This document shows positions 1-11,840 of a DNA stretch of 64,000 nt, piece after piece. How positions within the stretch are numbered: the stretch's first letter is position 1; every line of letters begins with the position of its first letter. Below the pieces are notes generated by a model. The model did not search any database and had not been told where the DNA came from. It saw only the letters and a list, made by a program, of their open reading frames with translations. Position numbers and translations under genes: made by a program. Source of the stretch: Aplectana chamaeleonis (taxonomy: Eukaryota; Nematoda; Chromadorea; Rhabditida; Cosmocercidae); contig JAPDOI010001568.1 of assembly GCA_029168955.1 (NCBI GenBank), positions 100,077 through 164,076 on the forward strand. Direction: 5' to 3'.

Positions 1-500
1 TGATGGACGGTAGCTCGAGGAGTTTGGCCATACCATCTCAGACGAGATCCTTGTAGCTTGTCGTTGATCGGGGCAACACCGAACCGCTCTCGAATGTCAT
101 CATTCCGCACGTGATACAGGCGCGTTAGGCCAGCCGTCCATCTCAACATCTTCGTTTCCATCACGCAGAGGCGGCGCTCTGCCTCCTTCGTTGCCAGCAC
201 CGCAGAGCACCACCGGACGAATCACACTTTGGTAGACCTTCGACTTTAGATGATCGGGCACGCTCTTGTCGCACATGACACCCGTCGTGCAACGCCATTT
301 CGACCACGCAGAGTTTACACGAGCAGTGATTTCTTGATTGAGGCTGCCGTCAGATGATATTGTCGATCCGAGGTACATGAAAGCGTCAGCTCGGGGTAGC
401 TGAATTCCGTCTATCCTGATGGTCCCAGACTCAATCGCATCGGTAGTCAAGTACTCGGTTTTTCTAATGCAGCAGTAGTGGTTGACATCGCTTTCGTGTC
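1..500 (-). pseudogene. C-terminal fragment of an RTE-like non-LTR retrotransposon reverse transcriptase
   Basis: On the minus strand, 450 down to about 190 encodes the region after the reverse transcriptase palm, with the phrases FMYLGSTISSDGS and YQSVIRPVVL that are typical of RTE-type LINEs. The reading frame then shifts: from about 110 down to 1 another frame continues with RERFGVAPINDKL and LRWYGQ, the usual LINE C-terminal end. The 116-residue open frame therefore joins real coding sequence to an out-of-frame tail, so this is a broken copy. It is cut by the window edge at its 3' side, and its catalytic domain is not in the window. The role of such proteins is target-primed reverse transcription; this fragment cannot do it. 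The LINE assignment is firm; the exact clade is inference. Confidence 0.8.
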
Positions 501-689
501 AATGGGCAAACAAGAGACCAATAAGTTTTGAGTATTGTTCTACTGCATACTTCGTTCCATTCGTGTCTATTGTTTCAATTGTTCATCCATAATCACTTTC
601 TAGAGAGGTGATTGTGCACAGTGTAAGTGACTTCTGTGAGAACATACAGTAGCGCGCAAGTGTTTTTGCAAAAAAGACGTTTTGAGGCG

Positions 690-1012
690 TTTTTTCGCGC
701 ATACAACTCTGAGAAATATTGCTTTGATTCCGCCGCAACTCCTCCGACTCGGCGCCTGCCGGAAGAGTCGCGAGGGAGACGCGGAACAGAACCGCGGACA
801 ATTCTTCATTGACCAAATCGCGGTAAGGTCGCGGAAGAGTCCCGGGAGAGTTGCGGTAGAGTTTCGGAAGCGTTATCGAAGAAAAAGTCGCAGCAGAGCC
901 GCGAAAGAGACCAGGGCAGCTGGGGAGTCGCGGGACACACCGATATCGCGGTGGAGTCGCGGGGCAATAGCGGAAGAGTTGCGGCAGTATTTCTCAGAAA
1001 AAGCGCCGCATC
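690..1012. repeat. Foldback repeat with purine-rich GAGTCGCGG-like core
   Basis: TCTGAGAAATA with a following CCGCAACTC at about 705-750 is matched in inverted orientation at about 960-1,008. Between the arms the sequence is a degenerate run of GAGTCGCGG and GAGTTGCGG words, which explains the 117-residue arginine-rich open frame there. I read it as a decayed inverted-repeat element, not a gene. Confidence 0.5.
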
Positions 1013-1880
1013 GCCATATCTCGATTCAAAATTGACGAAGTGAATTTTCGAGCAGTTTTTGTGTTCCTCTCAGTGAGGCAAATGCAATAGTACGTGGAGG
1101 GAGAGAGACTTTCCGACTCCGGTATCCTGGTGAAAAATGTGAAATTCTTCTAAAATTATAATCGATCACAGGTCAAAGCCTGAAAGATTTCTGCTATCAT
1201 GTGCGTCTGACCAGTTCATATTGAGTTATTTTGTGGCACAAATATGCATTTTTCGATGCATTTCTAGAGTCGAATCTATTCTTATGTAACACTGTCGTAT
1301 GGGACTCAATGAAAGCAATTAGAAATTACTTCAAAATTGAAATCGGACCACGTTGAAGCAAGTTATGGGGAAGTGGCGCTTTCTTGACCGCGAAAAAACC
1401 CCGCAAAACGCTTTTTCTGCAAAACATTTCCTTGGAACTGTATGGGGTCAAGGCTGTTGAGCACAGCGAATCACTGCTCTGCAGTTGAAATAGTCAATGG
1501 ATCCCAAAGCGCTCTCACAAGTACTCAGCAAAGCTAAGTGGGTGCGCACCTTGTGAACACATACTTTCTTATCGTTATTGTTTGCTCTCCACAATAAGCG
1601 TTCGCTTTGAAAAGTTCAGACGACAATTTCATTTACACTCTGTTTTTTAAAATGCTCTAGAAACTCGCTTGCGGGATATATGTACAATGAGATAGAACTG
1701 TGCTGCTCAATCTGCCCCAATCAACTCAGAACGCCAATGACTTCTACACCGCAGAAACTCGACTATTCCAACAGAATCATGCTAGCGAATATCTTCCACA
1801 AGTTCCGTCAGGATGCACCTGCCCGCAAAACTGTTCGAAGGAGTTCACAGGCAATCATCTCAGGCAGTAACGCCGGCTGA
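1013..1880. other. No gene or element recognised
   Basis: Mixed-composition DNA without long open frames, splice-site pairs or repeats that I can recognise. Confidence 0.4.
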
Positions 1881-2595
1881 GGGGGTAGGCAATACCGGCT
1901 GACTAAACATTGTACCCGGGCGAGCCCCGGTATTCACTGCCCCCCCCCCAGCCGGTAAATGGTGGAGCGCTCAGCCGGCAAGTGGTGGCACCCTCACACT
2001 GCGTTCACTGCCCCCTCAGTCGGTAAATGGAGGTCCGCTCTGCCGGTATTAGTTGCTCACCACGTGAATGATATCGATCTGTTAGAGTAGATGAAGCCCC
2101 TAGTAGGCTCTCCCTATTCCCCAGCAAGTTCGAGGCTTGCGTTTCATTTCTGAAGCAACAAGCCTTACCTTGCTTCAAAAATCATGAACTGAGCCGCTGT
2201 CACGTCCCCACAGTCACAACGAACCGTAAGGGGTGAGGGGCCAATGATCCAAATCGTTTGGATGACCACTCGTTCGAATGCCTACACACGAATCAGCTCG
2301 AAGCCCATTTCGCCCGAGCAGTACATGAGCCTGGTTCGCTTTAGTGTCTGCCCGATCAGCCGGTGATATGCTCCGCCATTGATTAATGTCTGCACGCTCA
2401 CCTCATAAAGCCATGCCCCTCAGCCGGTAATGCTATGTCTGCCCGATCAGCCGGTGACATTCTCCGCCGTGGATTTATGTCCGCGCGCTGACCCGGTAAA
2501 GCCATGCCTCTCAGCCGGTGAAACGCATGCCCGCCCGCTCAGCCGGTAAGACGCTCCGCCCCCAAAATATGCCTGCCCGCTCAGCCGGTGTTATT
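1880..2595. repeat. Irregular minisatellite built on CAGCCGGTAA / CAGCCGGTGA
   Basis: The words GCTCAGCCGGTAA and GATCAGCCGGTGA recur at uneven spacing of roughly 30-60 bp, mixed with CTCCGCC and GCCCGCC spacers. The array is too degenerate for a single unit length. No coding function is apparent. Confidence 0.75.
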
Positions 2596-2948
2596 ATCTG
2601 AGATTAGTAACTTCTCTGCTGAGTCGTGCACACCGCGGCAGACAAGGCGGTGTCTGCTAAGGCGTCTCGACTTTTTTCAAACGCAGTCAACCAGGCGCTG
2701 CATGTTTCAACCTGATCTTGGAAGTATGGAGTTGGGTCCCTCCCCCGATTTGAAGGAACATCAGATCAACTGCCGATATCTGCTTGGTTAATCTTTCTCC
2801 CCACAGCAACGACGACTGGTTTCTCTCCGAGCTGCCTCAGTGAGCCGTGGACAACACCACCAGCTTTTAACGCGATATCTCACCGCTGGTCAAGATGAAC
2901 AGGAGAATCCAACCCAATACGCATTTGGCCAGCGTTGGTTCGTAAGCC

Positions 2949-3230
2949 TACTAGAGTGCGGATCGAACATTCGAGTTCGAATAAATATTCGAATTTTTCG
3001 AACGAATTTTTATTCGAACTTTGGAATATTCGAAAAGTGTGAATATTCGAATATTATTCAAATTCGACTATTCGCAAAAGGTGAAAATTCGAACATTATT
3101 CGAATTCGACTATTCGCAAAAGGTGAATATTCAAATATTAATCGAATTCGACTATTAGGAGAAGATGAATTTTCGAATATTATTCGAATTCGACTGTTCG
3201 CAGAGGTGAATATTTGAACGTTATTCGAAT
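2949..3230. repeat. TTCGAATA / TTCGAATTCG array with a 42-bp period
   Basis: After a leading edge CTAGAGTGCGGATCGAAC at 2,951 come AT-rich TTCGAA words, then about four units of 42 bp, each containing ATTCGAATTCGACTATTCGC followed by AAAAGGTG. The unit is a multiple of three, so one frame stays open and gives a 14-residue repeat, which is a by-product. A second, related array lies at 5,134-5,360 and is followed by the same downstream sequence. Confidence 0.85.
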
Positions 3231-4640
3231 TTGAATACCCGAGCTGATTTAACGAAAAATATGAAAATCGGCTCTAATGTATCAAGGAATCGACATATCT
3301 GTCAAGATTGTATTCATTTTCTTCACTACTCCATTGTTCCATTTTTCCGAACGCAAGAGCTAAATTTTCTCCCCACACCGTCTGATGAGGCTACTAGGGC
3401 GGTTCTAACAGGGGGAGCCACATGGCAATCAAACTTGGCCACGCCCATTTTTTCATGCCGCCGCGCAATGATAACACCAACCATAGCTTCGTTAGGTGGA
3501 GCCATGTACTCAACCAACCTTTACCTCTGGGCAGGTGAAGGGTGAACCTCCATCATTGGGAAAACCGGTGACAACCGGTGAAACGCCACGAAAAAGAATG
3601 AAAGTGACCCAACACTCATGCAAGTCATTTTCAAGATTGGGTGGGTGTCGCTGCCGGTTTTTCGTCCATAACTTTTTTGTGCTCAGAGGTAGACCTTTGG
3701 TGAAAGTTGTTTTCGGTATTCACAAACAATTCTGCATTGAAAAACGCTTTCAGCTTTAAAAAAATACGCTCTCCTTCTTCCAGCCGAATTCAGTTTATAA
3801 AGTGCATTTTTTTGCCTGAATTTATTTGTTTTTCGTCCATAACTTTTTTGTGCTTGGAGATAGACCTTTCGTGAAGCTTGTTTTCAAAATCTCGATGGAA
3901 TTCTGCGTCAACTTGTGCTTCCTGTTAAAAAAAATATTTTCTCAATCCTTCAGCCTAATTCATTTTTTAAGCCACCGGTTTTTCGCCTATAACTCTTTAA
4001 ATTATAAGAGGAGGTTCTGTTGAAGGTTGTTTTGGAATCTACGTAAAATTCTGCGTCGAATGATATATTGGGTTCCTAACTTTGCTTGGCTGGCTGTGGG
4101 GCAAGCAAGGTTAGGAACCCGATATATCTCATTTGACGCCGAATTTTACAGAGATTTCAGAAACAACTTTCACCAAAACCCTACCCGATATATCTCATTT
4201 GACGCCGAATTTTACAGAGATTTCAGAAACAACTTTCACCAAAACCCTATCTCCAACGGTTTAAGAGTTATAGGCGAAAAACCGGTGTTTCGTAAAATGA
4301 ATTAGGCTGGAGGATTGAGAAAATATTTTTCCGAACTGGAAACGCTATTCGATGCAGAATTTTATGGGGATTCCGAAAACAACTTTCGCGAAAGGGCTGT
4401 CTCCTAGGGTAAAAAAGTTATGGACGAAAAACTGATTGCTTTTGGTGGAAGAAACATTAAATCATAAATTGAAATCGGCTGAGAGAATGGGAACGTATTT
4501 TCACAAATTGAAAACATTATTTGACGCAAAATTTAATGAAGATTTTGGAAACAGCTCTGCTCAAAGATTTATCTAAAAGGGCAAAGTGGTATGAGCGAAG
4601 AACAGGTAGTTTTTCCGAAATAGCTTGAAGAAATTTTCCG
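3231..4640. repeat. Dispersed repeat, partly duplicated at 5,380-5,990, with a foldback centred near 4,095
   Basis: The stretch from about 3,240 to 3,660 recurs with few changes at 5,385-5,815. Downstream, the phrase TTTTTCGTCCATAACTTTT recurs near 3,657 and 3,832, and its complement appears near 4,270 and 4,415, so the region folds about an axis near 4,095. The axis itself is a hairpin at about 4,061-4,128. A 65-bp segment is tandemly duplicated at about 4,122-4,250. No gene is seen. Confidence 0.65.
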
Positions 4641-5133
4641 ACAAATTTTGACTCCAAGACAGCTCAAAGGAAATTTTTCATGACCCGCGCAGATCATTTC
4701 ATTAACAATAGTGAGTTTCTAAAGGAGGTCGTCTAACGGAAAGAAAAATGTTTCAGAATTAATGATTAAAAATAGAAATTTACTGAATACAAAAAGGAGG
4801 ATTAGGAAAACGTCAAATTTCGAAGTCGCAAGTCTATAGGGAACCTTCACCATTCCCCACTCAGGTATCCTGAACAACCTTCACCTTTCGAACCGTTGTC
4901 TCCACCCCAACAAACCTATGCCACCAACCCAGGGTTTTCTTTCGCTTCCGATATCGTTGCGGCGCGAAGAAATAGGGGTGGCCAAGTGGCCGCGATAACA
5001 ACTTTGGGGGGGGGGTGCTAAGCACAGATATGACATCCGTTTCCGGTGTTACGGAAGGTTGCGGCACAGCGCCGTGGTTTGTCGACGTTTTAGATTTGGC
5101 CGTGCTATCTCGCCAGTCGAGGCCACATGTCTA
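4641..5133. other. No gene or element recognised
   Basis: AT-rich DNA followed by a short mixed segment; a homopolymer G run lies near 5,007. Nothing supportable. Confidence 0.35.
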
Positions 5134-6000
5134 CTAGAGTGAGGACCGAATATTCGGGTTCGAATAAATATTCGAATTTTTCGAACGAATTTTTATTCGA
5201 ACATTCGAATATTCGAAAAGTGTAGATATTCGAACATTATTCGAATTCGACTATTCGCAAAAGGTGAATATTCGAATATTATTCGAATTCGACTATTCGC
5301 AAAAGGTGAATATTTGAACATTATTCAAATTCGATTATTCGCAGAGGTGAATATTCGAACGTTATTCCAATTTGAATACCCGAGCTGATTTAACAGAAAA
5401 TATGAAAATCAGTTCTAATTCATGAAGGATTCGACATACCTTTCCAGACTGTTGACATTTTCTTCACTACTCCATTGTTCCATTTTTCAGAACGCAAGAG
5501 CTAAATTTTTCCCCACACCGTCTGATGAGGCTACTATGTAGGGCGGCTCTAACACGGGGAGCCACATGGCAATCGCACTTGGCCCTTCCCATTTTTTATG
5601 CCGCTGCGCAATGATAACACCAACTATAGCTTCGTTGGGTGGAGCCATGTACTCCACCAACCTTTACCTCTGGGCAGGTGAAGGGGGAACCTCCATCATT
5701 TTGAAAACCGGTGACAACCGGTGAAACGCCCCGAAAAAGAATGAAAGTGACCCAACACTCATGCAAGTCATTTTCAAGATTGGGTGGGTGTCACCGCCGG
5801 TTTTTCGTCCATAACTTTTCTGTGCTTGGAGATAGAATTCTGCGTCAACTTGTGCTTCCAATTTGGAAAAATATTTTCTCGATCCTTCAGCCTAATTCAT
5901 TTTACGAAACACCGGTTTCTCGCCTACAACTCTTTAACATTGTGAGGGTTGTTTTTGAAATCTACGTAAAATTCTGCGTCGAATGATATATCGGGTTCCT

Positions 6001-6167
6001 AACTCTTCTCGCTCCATAAGCCAGCCAGGTCGGTGGAGTCGAGCCCCGCTGTTGGCTCCAGCAGAACTCTGCGCCTCTCATTCAGACCATAGAGGCGAAA
6101 GCACCCTTTGGAGATAACTATGGAGCTCGGCTCCACCAATCTTGCTGGCTTATGGGGCAAGCAAAGT
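6001..6167. repeat. Palindromic MITE-like insertion
   Basis: The left arm at about 6,001-6,044 contains CCATAAGCCAGC and GGTGGAGTCGAGC. The right arm at about 6,120-6,167 contains the complement (GAGCTCGGCTCCACC and GCTGGCTTATGG). A shorter hairpin at 4,061-4,128 shares the outer arm sequence and the flank GATATAT.GGGTTCCTAAC. Confidence 0.65.
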
Positions 6168-6394
6168 TAGTAAGGCTCCTCGAATAAGCTCCTTAGGCTA
6201 AGTTAGAGCAGGAAAGTTGATTTTGTAGCATTCTTTGCGGTGTAGCCCGTACAGGTTTAGAGATGAGTCGTGCCTTATTAATTTCAATTGTAGGTGGAAA
6301 TAAAGCTTTAGAAGAAGAATTCAAATTGTTATTGCCGCTCACTTCGTAGTTGCGCGATATTGCTATGGATGCTTGAATTGTTCGTCAATCGAAT

Positions 6395-6700
6395 ATTCGT
6401 TCGTTCGAAATAAAAAATGAACGAATTTATTCGAAATTCGTTCGTTCGAAATGAAAAATGAACGATTTTATTCGAAATTCGTTCGTTCAAAATAAAAAAT
6501 GAACGAATTTATTCGAAATTCGTTCGTTCGAAATAAAAAATGAACGAATTTATTGAAAATTCGTTCGTTCGAAATGAAAAATGAACGATTTTATTCGAAA
6601 TTCGTTCGTTCAAAATAAAAAATGAACGAATTTATTCGAAATTCGTTCGTTCGAAATAGAAAATGAACGAATTTATTGAAAATTCGTTCGTTCGGTCCTT
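6395..6700. repeat. 41-bp tandem array TTCGTTCGTTCGAAATAAAA...
   Basis: About seven units of 41 bp, each made of TTCGTTCGTTCGAAAT, an A-rich stretch, then GAACGAATTTATTCGAA. Each unit is itself nearly self-complementary (TTCGTTC against GAACGAA). It lies just inside the right end of the 5,138-6,719 element. Confidence 0.9.
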
Positions 6701-6724
6701 TTTCGAAAAGTCCTCACTCTAAAG

Positions 6725-7330
6725 ATCTGCGTCTGAGTTTGAACTGTTACAGGTTCATTACGTAGTTCTCATGCTGAGCCTTTTTATTGCTAGCTTCTGC
6801 GGAATTATGGAGCAGACTGTAACTTTTTGCTGCAGTAATGACACATTACTACTTCACTAAAGCATTGATATACTCTGAACACACCTAATTGTTGCGTCTG
6901 CAGCAAAACTACGGACTCTCATTGTCTATCCCTCTGCTACCTCAGACACTTTATGCCTTCAGATCATTGCGGCAAGACTACTTCTTCCGAGATTTCCAAT
7001 TTCTTTGACTCAACCAAACCTTCATTCTGTGTGCAGTGAACTGCGTTCAGCGCTTCCAGGTTGCTGCTCAGCGAAGCTAGGCACAGCAGTTGCTCACTTT
7101 CGCAGACTTGTATAATCTACCAACGCTCTACTCTCGTAGTCCTTACGTGATGGGACCTTTCCCTTCAGCTTCATCTTGATACCAACCAAGGCTCCGTAAA
7201 TAGAAGTACTCTTCTAGTGATGAGCAGTAAAGGAAATGCATATTGTCTCGGGTGCGCAGCCTCTTACCAATCCTTCTATTCGATTAAAACACGTTCAGTG
7301 GCCAGGTTCATCAAAGCATTTTCAATGGGA
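6725..7330. other. No gene recognised
   Basis: Mixed-composition DNA with no open frame, splice pair or repeat that I can support. A short palindrome (GCGTTATCGG..TAACCGC and its complement) follows at 7,336-7,418. Confidence 0.35.
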
Positions 7331-7439
7331 AGATGGCGTTATCGGCTAACCGCGATCGATATCAGTAAGTCAATAATTCTGTTGATACCAGATAACGGTT
7401 GCGGTTATCCGATAACGCTAACTTACCATGGAAGTGTTT

Positions 7440-7930
7440 TGATGAATCCGGCCTCAGGGGACCGTGAAAAACGTGCAGAACCCCTTCTGCAGAATCTCTA
7501 TGAGATTGTGGAGGATATGTGCGGGACCCCAGGAGGAGTATGCAGTTTGAGTGCGAGACTCCAATGGGAGTGCGCGGGATGTGTGCAGGACCCCAGTGGG
7601 AGTAGGCAGGATGTTTGGAGGACCTTCAAGCATTAACGACGTCCCGCAAACTTCCAGTGAAGTCCTGCACACCCCATTGATGGGCTGTACATAATACTCG
7701 ACTTCCTGCGCCTTTTTATTAGAGTCCTGCGCGCATTTCCCAATTTCCTGCACCCCTAGTAATGAACTGCGCACAGTGCATGACGCCTGCCTTCTTCCAG
7801 TGGATTCCTGCACATACACACACCATTGGGTGTCCCGCGCACCTCCTGAGCTTTCTCACTAGGGGTTTGAATAGGTCTTGCACATTTCATCAACGTCCTG
7901 CACCTTTTTCACGTCTGCTCGCTTACACTC
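7440..7930. repeat. Degenerate minisatellite of TCCTGCAC / GTGCAGGA words
   Basis: From 7,500 to 7,625 the words GTGCGGGACCCC, GTGCAGGACCCC and AGTGGGAGT recur. From 7,640 to 7,905 the complementary sense (GTCCCGCA, GTCCTGCAC, TTCCTGCAC) recurs at roughly 30-bp spacing. The two halves face each other. The overlapping open frames on both strands are by-products. Confidence 0.6.
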
Positions 7931-8605
7931 CAGCAATAGGGAGAATAAGGAACACGCGTTATCGTAGAAAAATTCTAGAACCGGCTCAAGCTCAGGTATG
8001 ACGTATAATTTTGCAACGCACTGGAACGTAGAACGTCTCCGATCATAGCTTATTATGCTACAACCTTAACTGGGAACACCACATTTCGTTGTCTAGCTCA
8101 CATTAGATTCATTGGGCTGCCTTATGGCATGTGAATAAAACTTTATTTCATGGGTATGTTAATGACAGCTCCATTGTAAAATTAGTATTCATGATATAAT
8201 GTTTGCTGAGCGCAAATCGGGGTAGCAAGTCAATCTTTGCCAGCTTGCCCTGCTGTTCCTCGCGACCAGGGCTCGGAGCATCACGTTTACGACTGTCGAA
8301 CTTCTCGTATCGGACTGTTTCTGATCATCTCATGGGAATCCAAAACTAATTTCAGGGATAATTTTGCTGAGGATTTTCGACAGCACAAGAATTTCAAGAT
8401 TTTTTTCAGTCTTCCAGGTTTTTGCCTGTCCGTTATAATCGATTATCCAATTCGAGACATAATGAACGCCAAATAAAAAAGACGGATACCCATCGAATGA
8501 AAATCTCTTGATATACTGAGGCTCCCGCCATTGATTAGTCTGTTCCCCTTCGCTTTTATCATGAATGTTGTAGGTTCATAAATCCTAAAAACCCTTTGCA
8601 GAATC
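7931..8605. other. No gene recognised
   Basis: AT-rich to mixed sequence without a supportable feature. The 79-residue frame at 8,237-8,476 has no recognisable domain or splice context. Confidence 0.35.
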
Positions 8606-8732
8606 TAGTCTGGTGGGTGGACAGGGTGGCGGAGGTAGATCAATGTTCGCGATCAAAACCCCGTTGGCCGGTGGTGCTGCCAACGCCGCATGGCCAGCCG
8701 CAATGATGGCACCTAGTCTGATTACGAGACTA
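8606..8732. mobile_element. MITE family B, copy 1 (TAGTCTG ends)
   Basis: About 127 bp bounded by TAGTCTGGT and GAGACTA, with the internal words GATCAAAACCCCGTT and GCCAACGCCGCATGGCCAGCC. It matches the copies at 33,267, 35,536, 36,334 and 37,580. This is the most diverged copy. Confidence 0.6.
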
Positions 8733-9108
8733 ATGGCTAAAAGGAAACCATATAGTATTATGTATATGCGCTCTACATGACGCGTTATTCCTGTATTTCA
8801 TGATCCCCCTTCTTCACAGATTTGCTTTTTGTCATTTTTTTATTATTTCATTTAATCACGTGATGAAATGTGTAAGCTTCGGCTTTTCAAAACTGTGGTC
8901 ATGAAAACTTGTATATCAATATTTTTGGTCGTTATTTGCCGGTCTTACTTATTCTGCAAGTACCGCTTTCTTGCAGGATCGGCAGTGACTCCACTTCCGA
9001 TTTCTGTCGCTCAAGCAGCTCCTAGTTTTGGGCATCGTTGTGGGACCTACAATTTAGTCCACAGCTGCTTGTATTAAGCGAAGCCACGTATGAGATAACT
9101 TTTCAATG

Positions 9109-9118
9109 TTCTAGACTC
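9109..9118 (+). promoter_or_regulatory. Putative spliced-leader trans-splice acceptor of the intact receptor gene
   Basis: GTTCTAG ends at 9,114 and four bases (ACTC) separate it from the ATG at 9,119. Receptor copies 2 and 3 also place an AG four bases before their ATG. The pattern fits nematode SL trans-splicing, but that is inference. Confidence 0.5.
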
Positions 9119-11736
9119 ATGACATCGCTTACGGAGAAGAGCGACGATATCCTGGAAGTGGTGCAGATTTGCAATTTGGTATTGGCCTCCATCTGTGGTC
9201 TATGTATCCACGGTTTCATTTTATATAAAATTTGCAAGAACTATGCATCGCTCAGTTACTACCAGAATTTCATTGTTGTCCAATCAATCATTTGCATTCT
9301 CGCTATTTTAGTGCAGCTGTTCGCAAACCAGGTACTGTCTTGGACTGGGTTACGGTTAGCTAGCCCTAAATTTTCAGAACTGAGAAGCGAGGGTAATGAT
9401 GAAGAGAGGTGGAGGGTTACTATTGGACGGTTTCAAGAGTGGTGTACAGCCTGTCGTCTTTATCGATTGTTTCACACCGCGACTGACCTGTCGCGATCAC
9501 AGCACGCTGTGGCTTTGTGCAAAGAAATACCTGGATGCTTTTCAGCGCGCCGCTAGCGGTGGTACCCATCGTTAGTCACTCTACTCACGGAAAGACGCGA
9601 CAGAGTCAGATCGCCGCGCGGTTCCAACATGTTAAGCAACGCATTTTTCTTCGAACCAGATACCGTAAGGTTCATGCTGTGTTTTTCTGCAGCACATCTG
9701 TACAGTGCAAGGGCTTACACGGTTCGTGACAAATGACCGGACCTATCGCGGACGTAGACTTTTGCTATAACAATGGCTTTTGACGCGGCCGGAACCTGCC
9801 GCGCTGTAGTATATGACGCGTACAATACCGCTGCTATCCAAGGGAAAAAATGGGCGAAGTGGGCAACTTAAGCGTCTTTTGACCACTACTCGCCTCAAGG
9901 TGCTCCGTTTTTGATCACGAAAACGTCGAAATGTACAGCATGTCGTGATTCAGCCAATCGTGTGAAAATGTTACCCGAAATTCGGGAGCAACATTATTTT
10001 TAAAGGCGGAATACATTTTTATTTTGACCATGCTAGAGATCGCGTACGGTTGTTTTTGATTGAATGGGCTCGTTATCTTGTGACAACATTATCAAATTCA
10101 TAATTTACTCCATTTTTAAAGAGCATTTTCATGAGTAGATTTCAATTTTGTTTTATATATTTTGATAGATTTTGGCACGTTGAACATTTTGGTTCTTTCG
10201 AAATTGAAAACGGAGTCCTATGAGGCGAGTTGTGGTCGAAAGGCGCTTTAGTTGCCCACTTTGCCCATTTCGACCATTTTTCCTTTAGGTAGCAGCGGTA
10301 TTCTACATCAATCGATTGCGGGGAAATGATACAGCCACCAAAATTGGGACTCTGCAGTAGTAGGCCCTTCGATCCCTCCCACGTACTACACCCGAAAATT
10401 TGCACATTTGCTTCTGACTCCTATCACCTGGGCAGAATGATGGTCCCTTTCTATGCAAGATTCAAATCTAAACAATTGAAAAAAATTGCAATAACCCTGA
10501 ATTTCAGAGACATTCTATGGTGAAGGACCCTCAGATCTTCTATCGATTCATGAATTTCGACAGCGTGACCCAGAGAGTGACGCTTTTCATTTCTTTCATG
10601 CTTCAAGCTCTAGTGAGATTTCTACTAGTAGTGTTCAACATTCACCGAGCACTCGTAATTCTGAGGTATGTAAAAACTGTGGTATTGAAGCAGGAAGCGT
10701 AAAGCATTCTCCTCGTTTTAGGCCGAGGTGGATAAAAAGATTCTACTTGATTTCTACGCCGTTTATGTGCGCCTACTCAGTCGCCTATGGTTTTGAAGCA
10801 TCGCTTTCACTAATGGTACGAAGAGAATCTGATATTCCTCCCAAGAGTTCATTTGTTTAAATTTGTAGATGAATTTACCAGCATGTATTATGACGTTTGT
10901 GTTTGTTCCATTTATACTAATAGTTTCAATCGCCTGCTACGTTCTTGTAAGAAAGCACTTTCTTCATAACATCGGGTGCACAGAATTCGCTAGAAAAATG
11001 CAGGCTCGATTCTCTACCAGCATTTTTCTGCAGGTAAGCATTTTCTTTGCTGTTTGAAAGGAGAAAGTTTTTAAATCATTCAGCAAAGTGTTCCATGGAA
11101 GCAGAGGGAGACTTTTAACGTTATGTGCTTCTTCATCTGTGAATTCATTTGAAACCAAGTAAAGTTCTATCGCCAGCTCTAGTTGAGCGGTTTGCAAGGA
11201 CCCGACCATGGCCGCGACTGCACCATCCAGTGCGGTCTAGCTCTTGAGCTGTGACCTATAACAGCATTTTCTTCCATTCACTCAAATAAATTGGGCGAGA
11301 GGTCTCTATATACCCGCAAATGATTTCCTTTCAGGGAGTCATTCACTCTGTCCTGGCTGTCGTCCTTGTGCTTGGATTTCCCCTTAGATGGCTATTCAAG
11401 CTGTGTGTTAACAACGATAAAGTAGCCGTTGAAATTTCTACCTTAGTTTCCTTCACTGTAGGTTGCGACTGCTTACATCGTTCTCCTTTGAATCTTATAA
11501 ATTTTCTGTTACTGAGATGGGAAAAGATTTTCGATGAAATTCTTGCGCTTCAGGTAATTGTGATTTTGTTTCGCTGGTATCAGGTTGCTATAGGCTCACT
11601 GGTACTATGGAGCATACAGGGGTTTTTCAAGAAGAAGAAAAAGAGGATAGGTATATCATTGATGAGGAAGAATGTGTCTCCTTTCTCACGTCATCGTCTC
11701 AGCGAGCCGACCATCGTCAACGTTAGGGACAATTGA
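9119..11736 (+). CDS. Nematode seven-transmembrane chemoreceptor-type GPCR, six exons, apparently intact
   Basis: A predicted sensory G-protein-coupled receptor of the plasma membrane or cilium; ligand unknown. Exons: 9,119-9,331, 10,508-10,665, 10,722-10,815, 10,869-11,033, 11,335-11,457, 11,554-11,736. All introns are GT-AG, and the exons join to 936 bp (311 aa plus stop), a normal length for nematode serpentine receptors. Transmembrane segments fall near residues 14-38, 48-69, 95-115, 131-154, 158-184, 213-235 and 253-277. After TM3 the sequence reads NIHRALVI, a divergent DRY-like position. The tail is basic (KKKKKR). The ATG was chosen because copies 2 and 3 start at the matching codon four bases after an AG. 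Intron 1 (1,176 bp) holds a MITE; two other introns are 53 and 56 bp. The subfamily (srx, srt, srv or other) was not determined. The last intron is 96 bp and open, so its splicing rests on comparison with copy 2. Confidence 0.85.
9823..10303. mobile_element. 481-bp foldback MITE in intron 1 of the receptor gene, TA target duplication
   Basis: The left arm begins CAATACCGCTGCTATCC (after TA at 9,821-9,822). The right arm ends TAGCAGCGGTATTC (before TA at 10,304-10,305). The complementarity extends inward through GGGCAA.GTGGGCAACT and CGCCTCA, giving arms of about 100 bp. The terminal CAATACC resembles the 4-kb foldback at 44,162. Confidence 0.8.
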
Positions 11737-11840
11737 GTGTTTTCTAGACATTGATGAACCTGGCTGATTTTCTGCCTACTGCATGTTGAATATGTATCTG
11801 GTGGAGGGGCTCGATGCCCACATACTTTTAAGGATTAATA

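Larger units (their letters stand above)
5138..6719. mobile_element. 1.6-kb inverted-terminal-repeat element with subterminal TTCGAA tandem arrays
   Basis: The left end reads TA then GAGTGAGGACCGAA (from 5,136) and the right end reads GTCCTCACTC then TA (6,710-6,721). That gives an inverted terminal repeat of about 10-12 bp and a possible TA target duplication. Just inside the left end is a 42-bp TTCGAATTCG array (5,200-5,360) and just inside the right end a 41-bp TTCGTTCGTTCGAAAT array (6,395-6,700). No transposase frame is present, so it would be non-autonomous. A related left end sits at 2,951. Confidence 0.55.

Noticed and set aside
2840..3217. 125-codon frame with a 14-residue repeat as a possible repeat protein
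   Set aside because: The repeat is a direct consequence of a 42-bp array; the frame has no signal or domain, and both strands behave alike in similar arrays.
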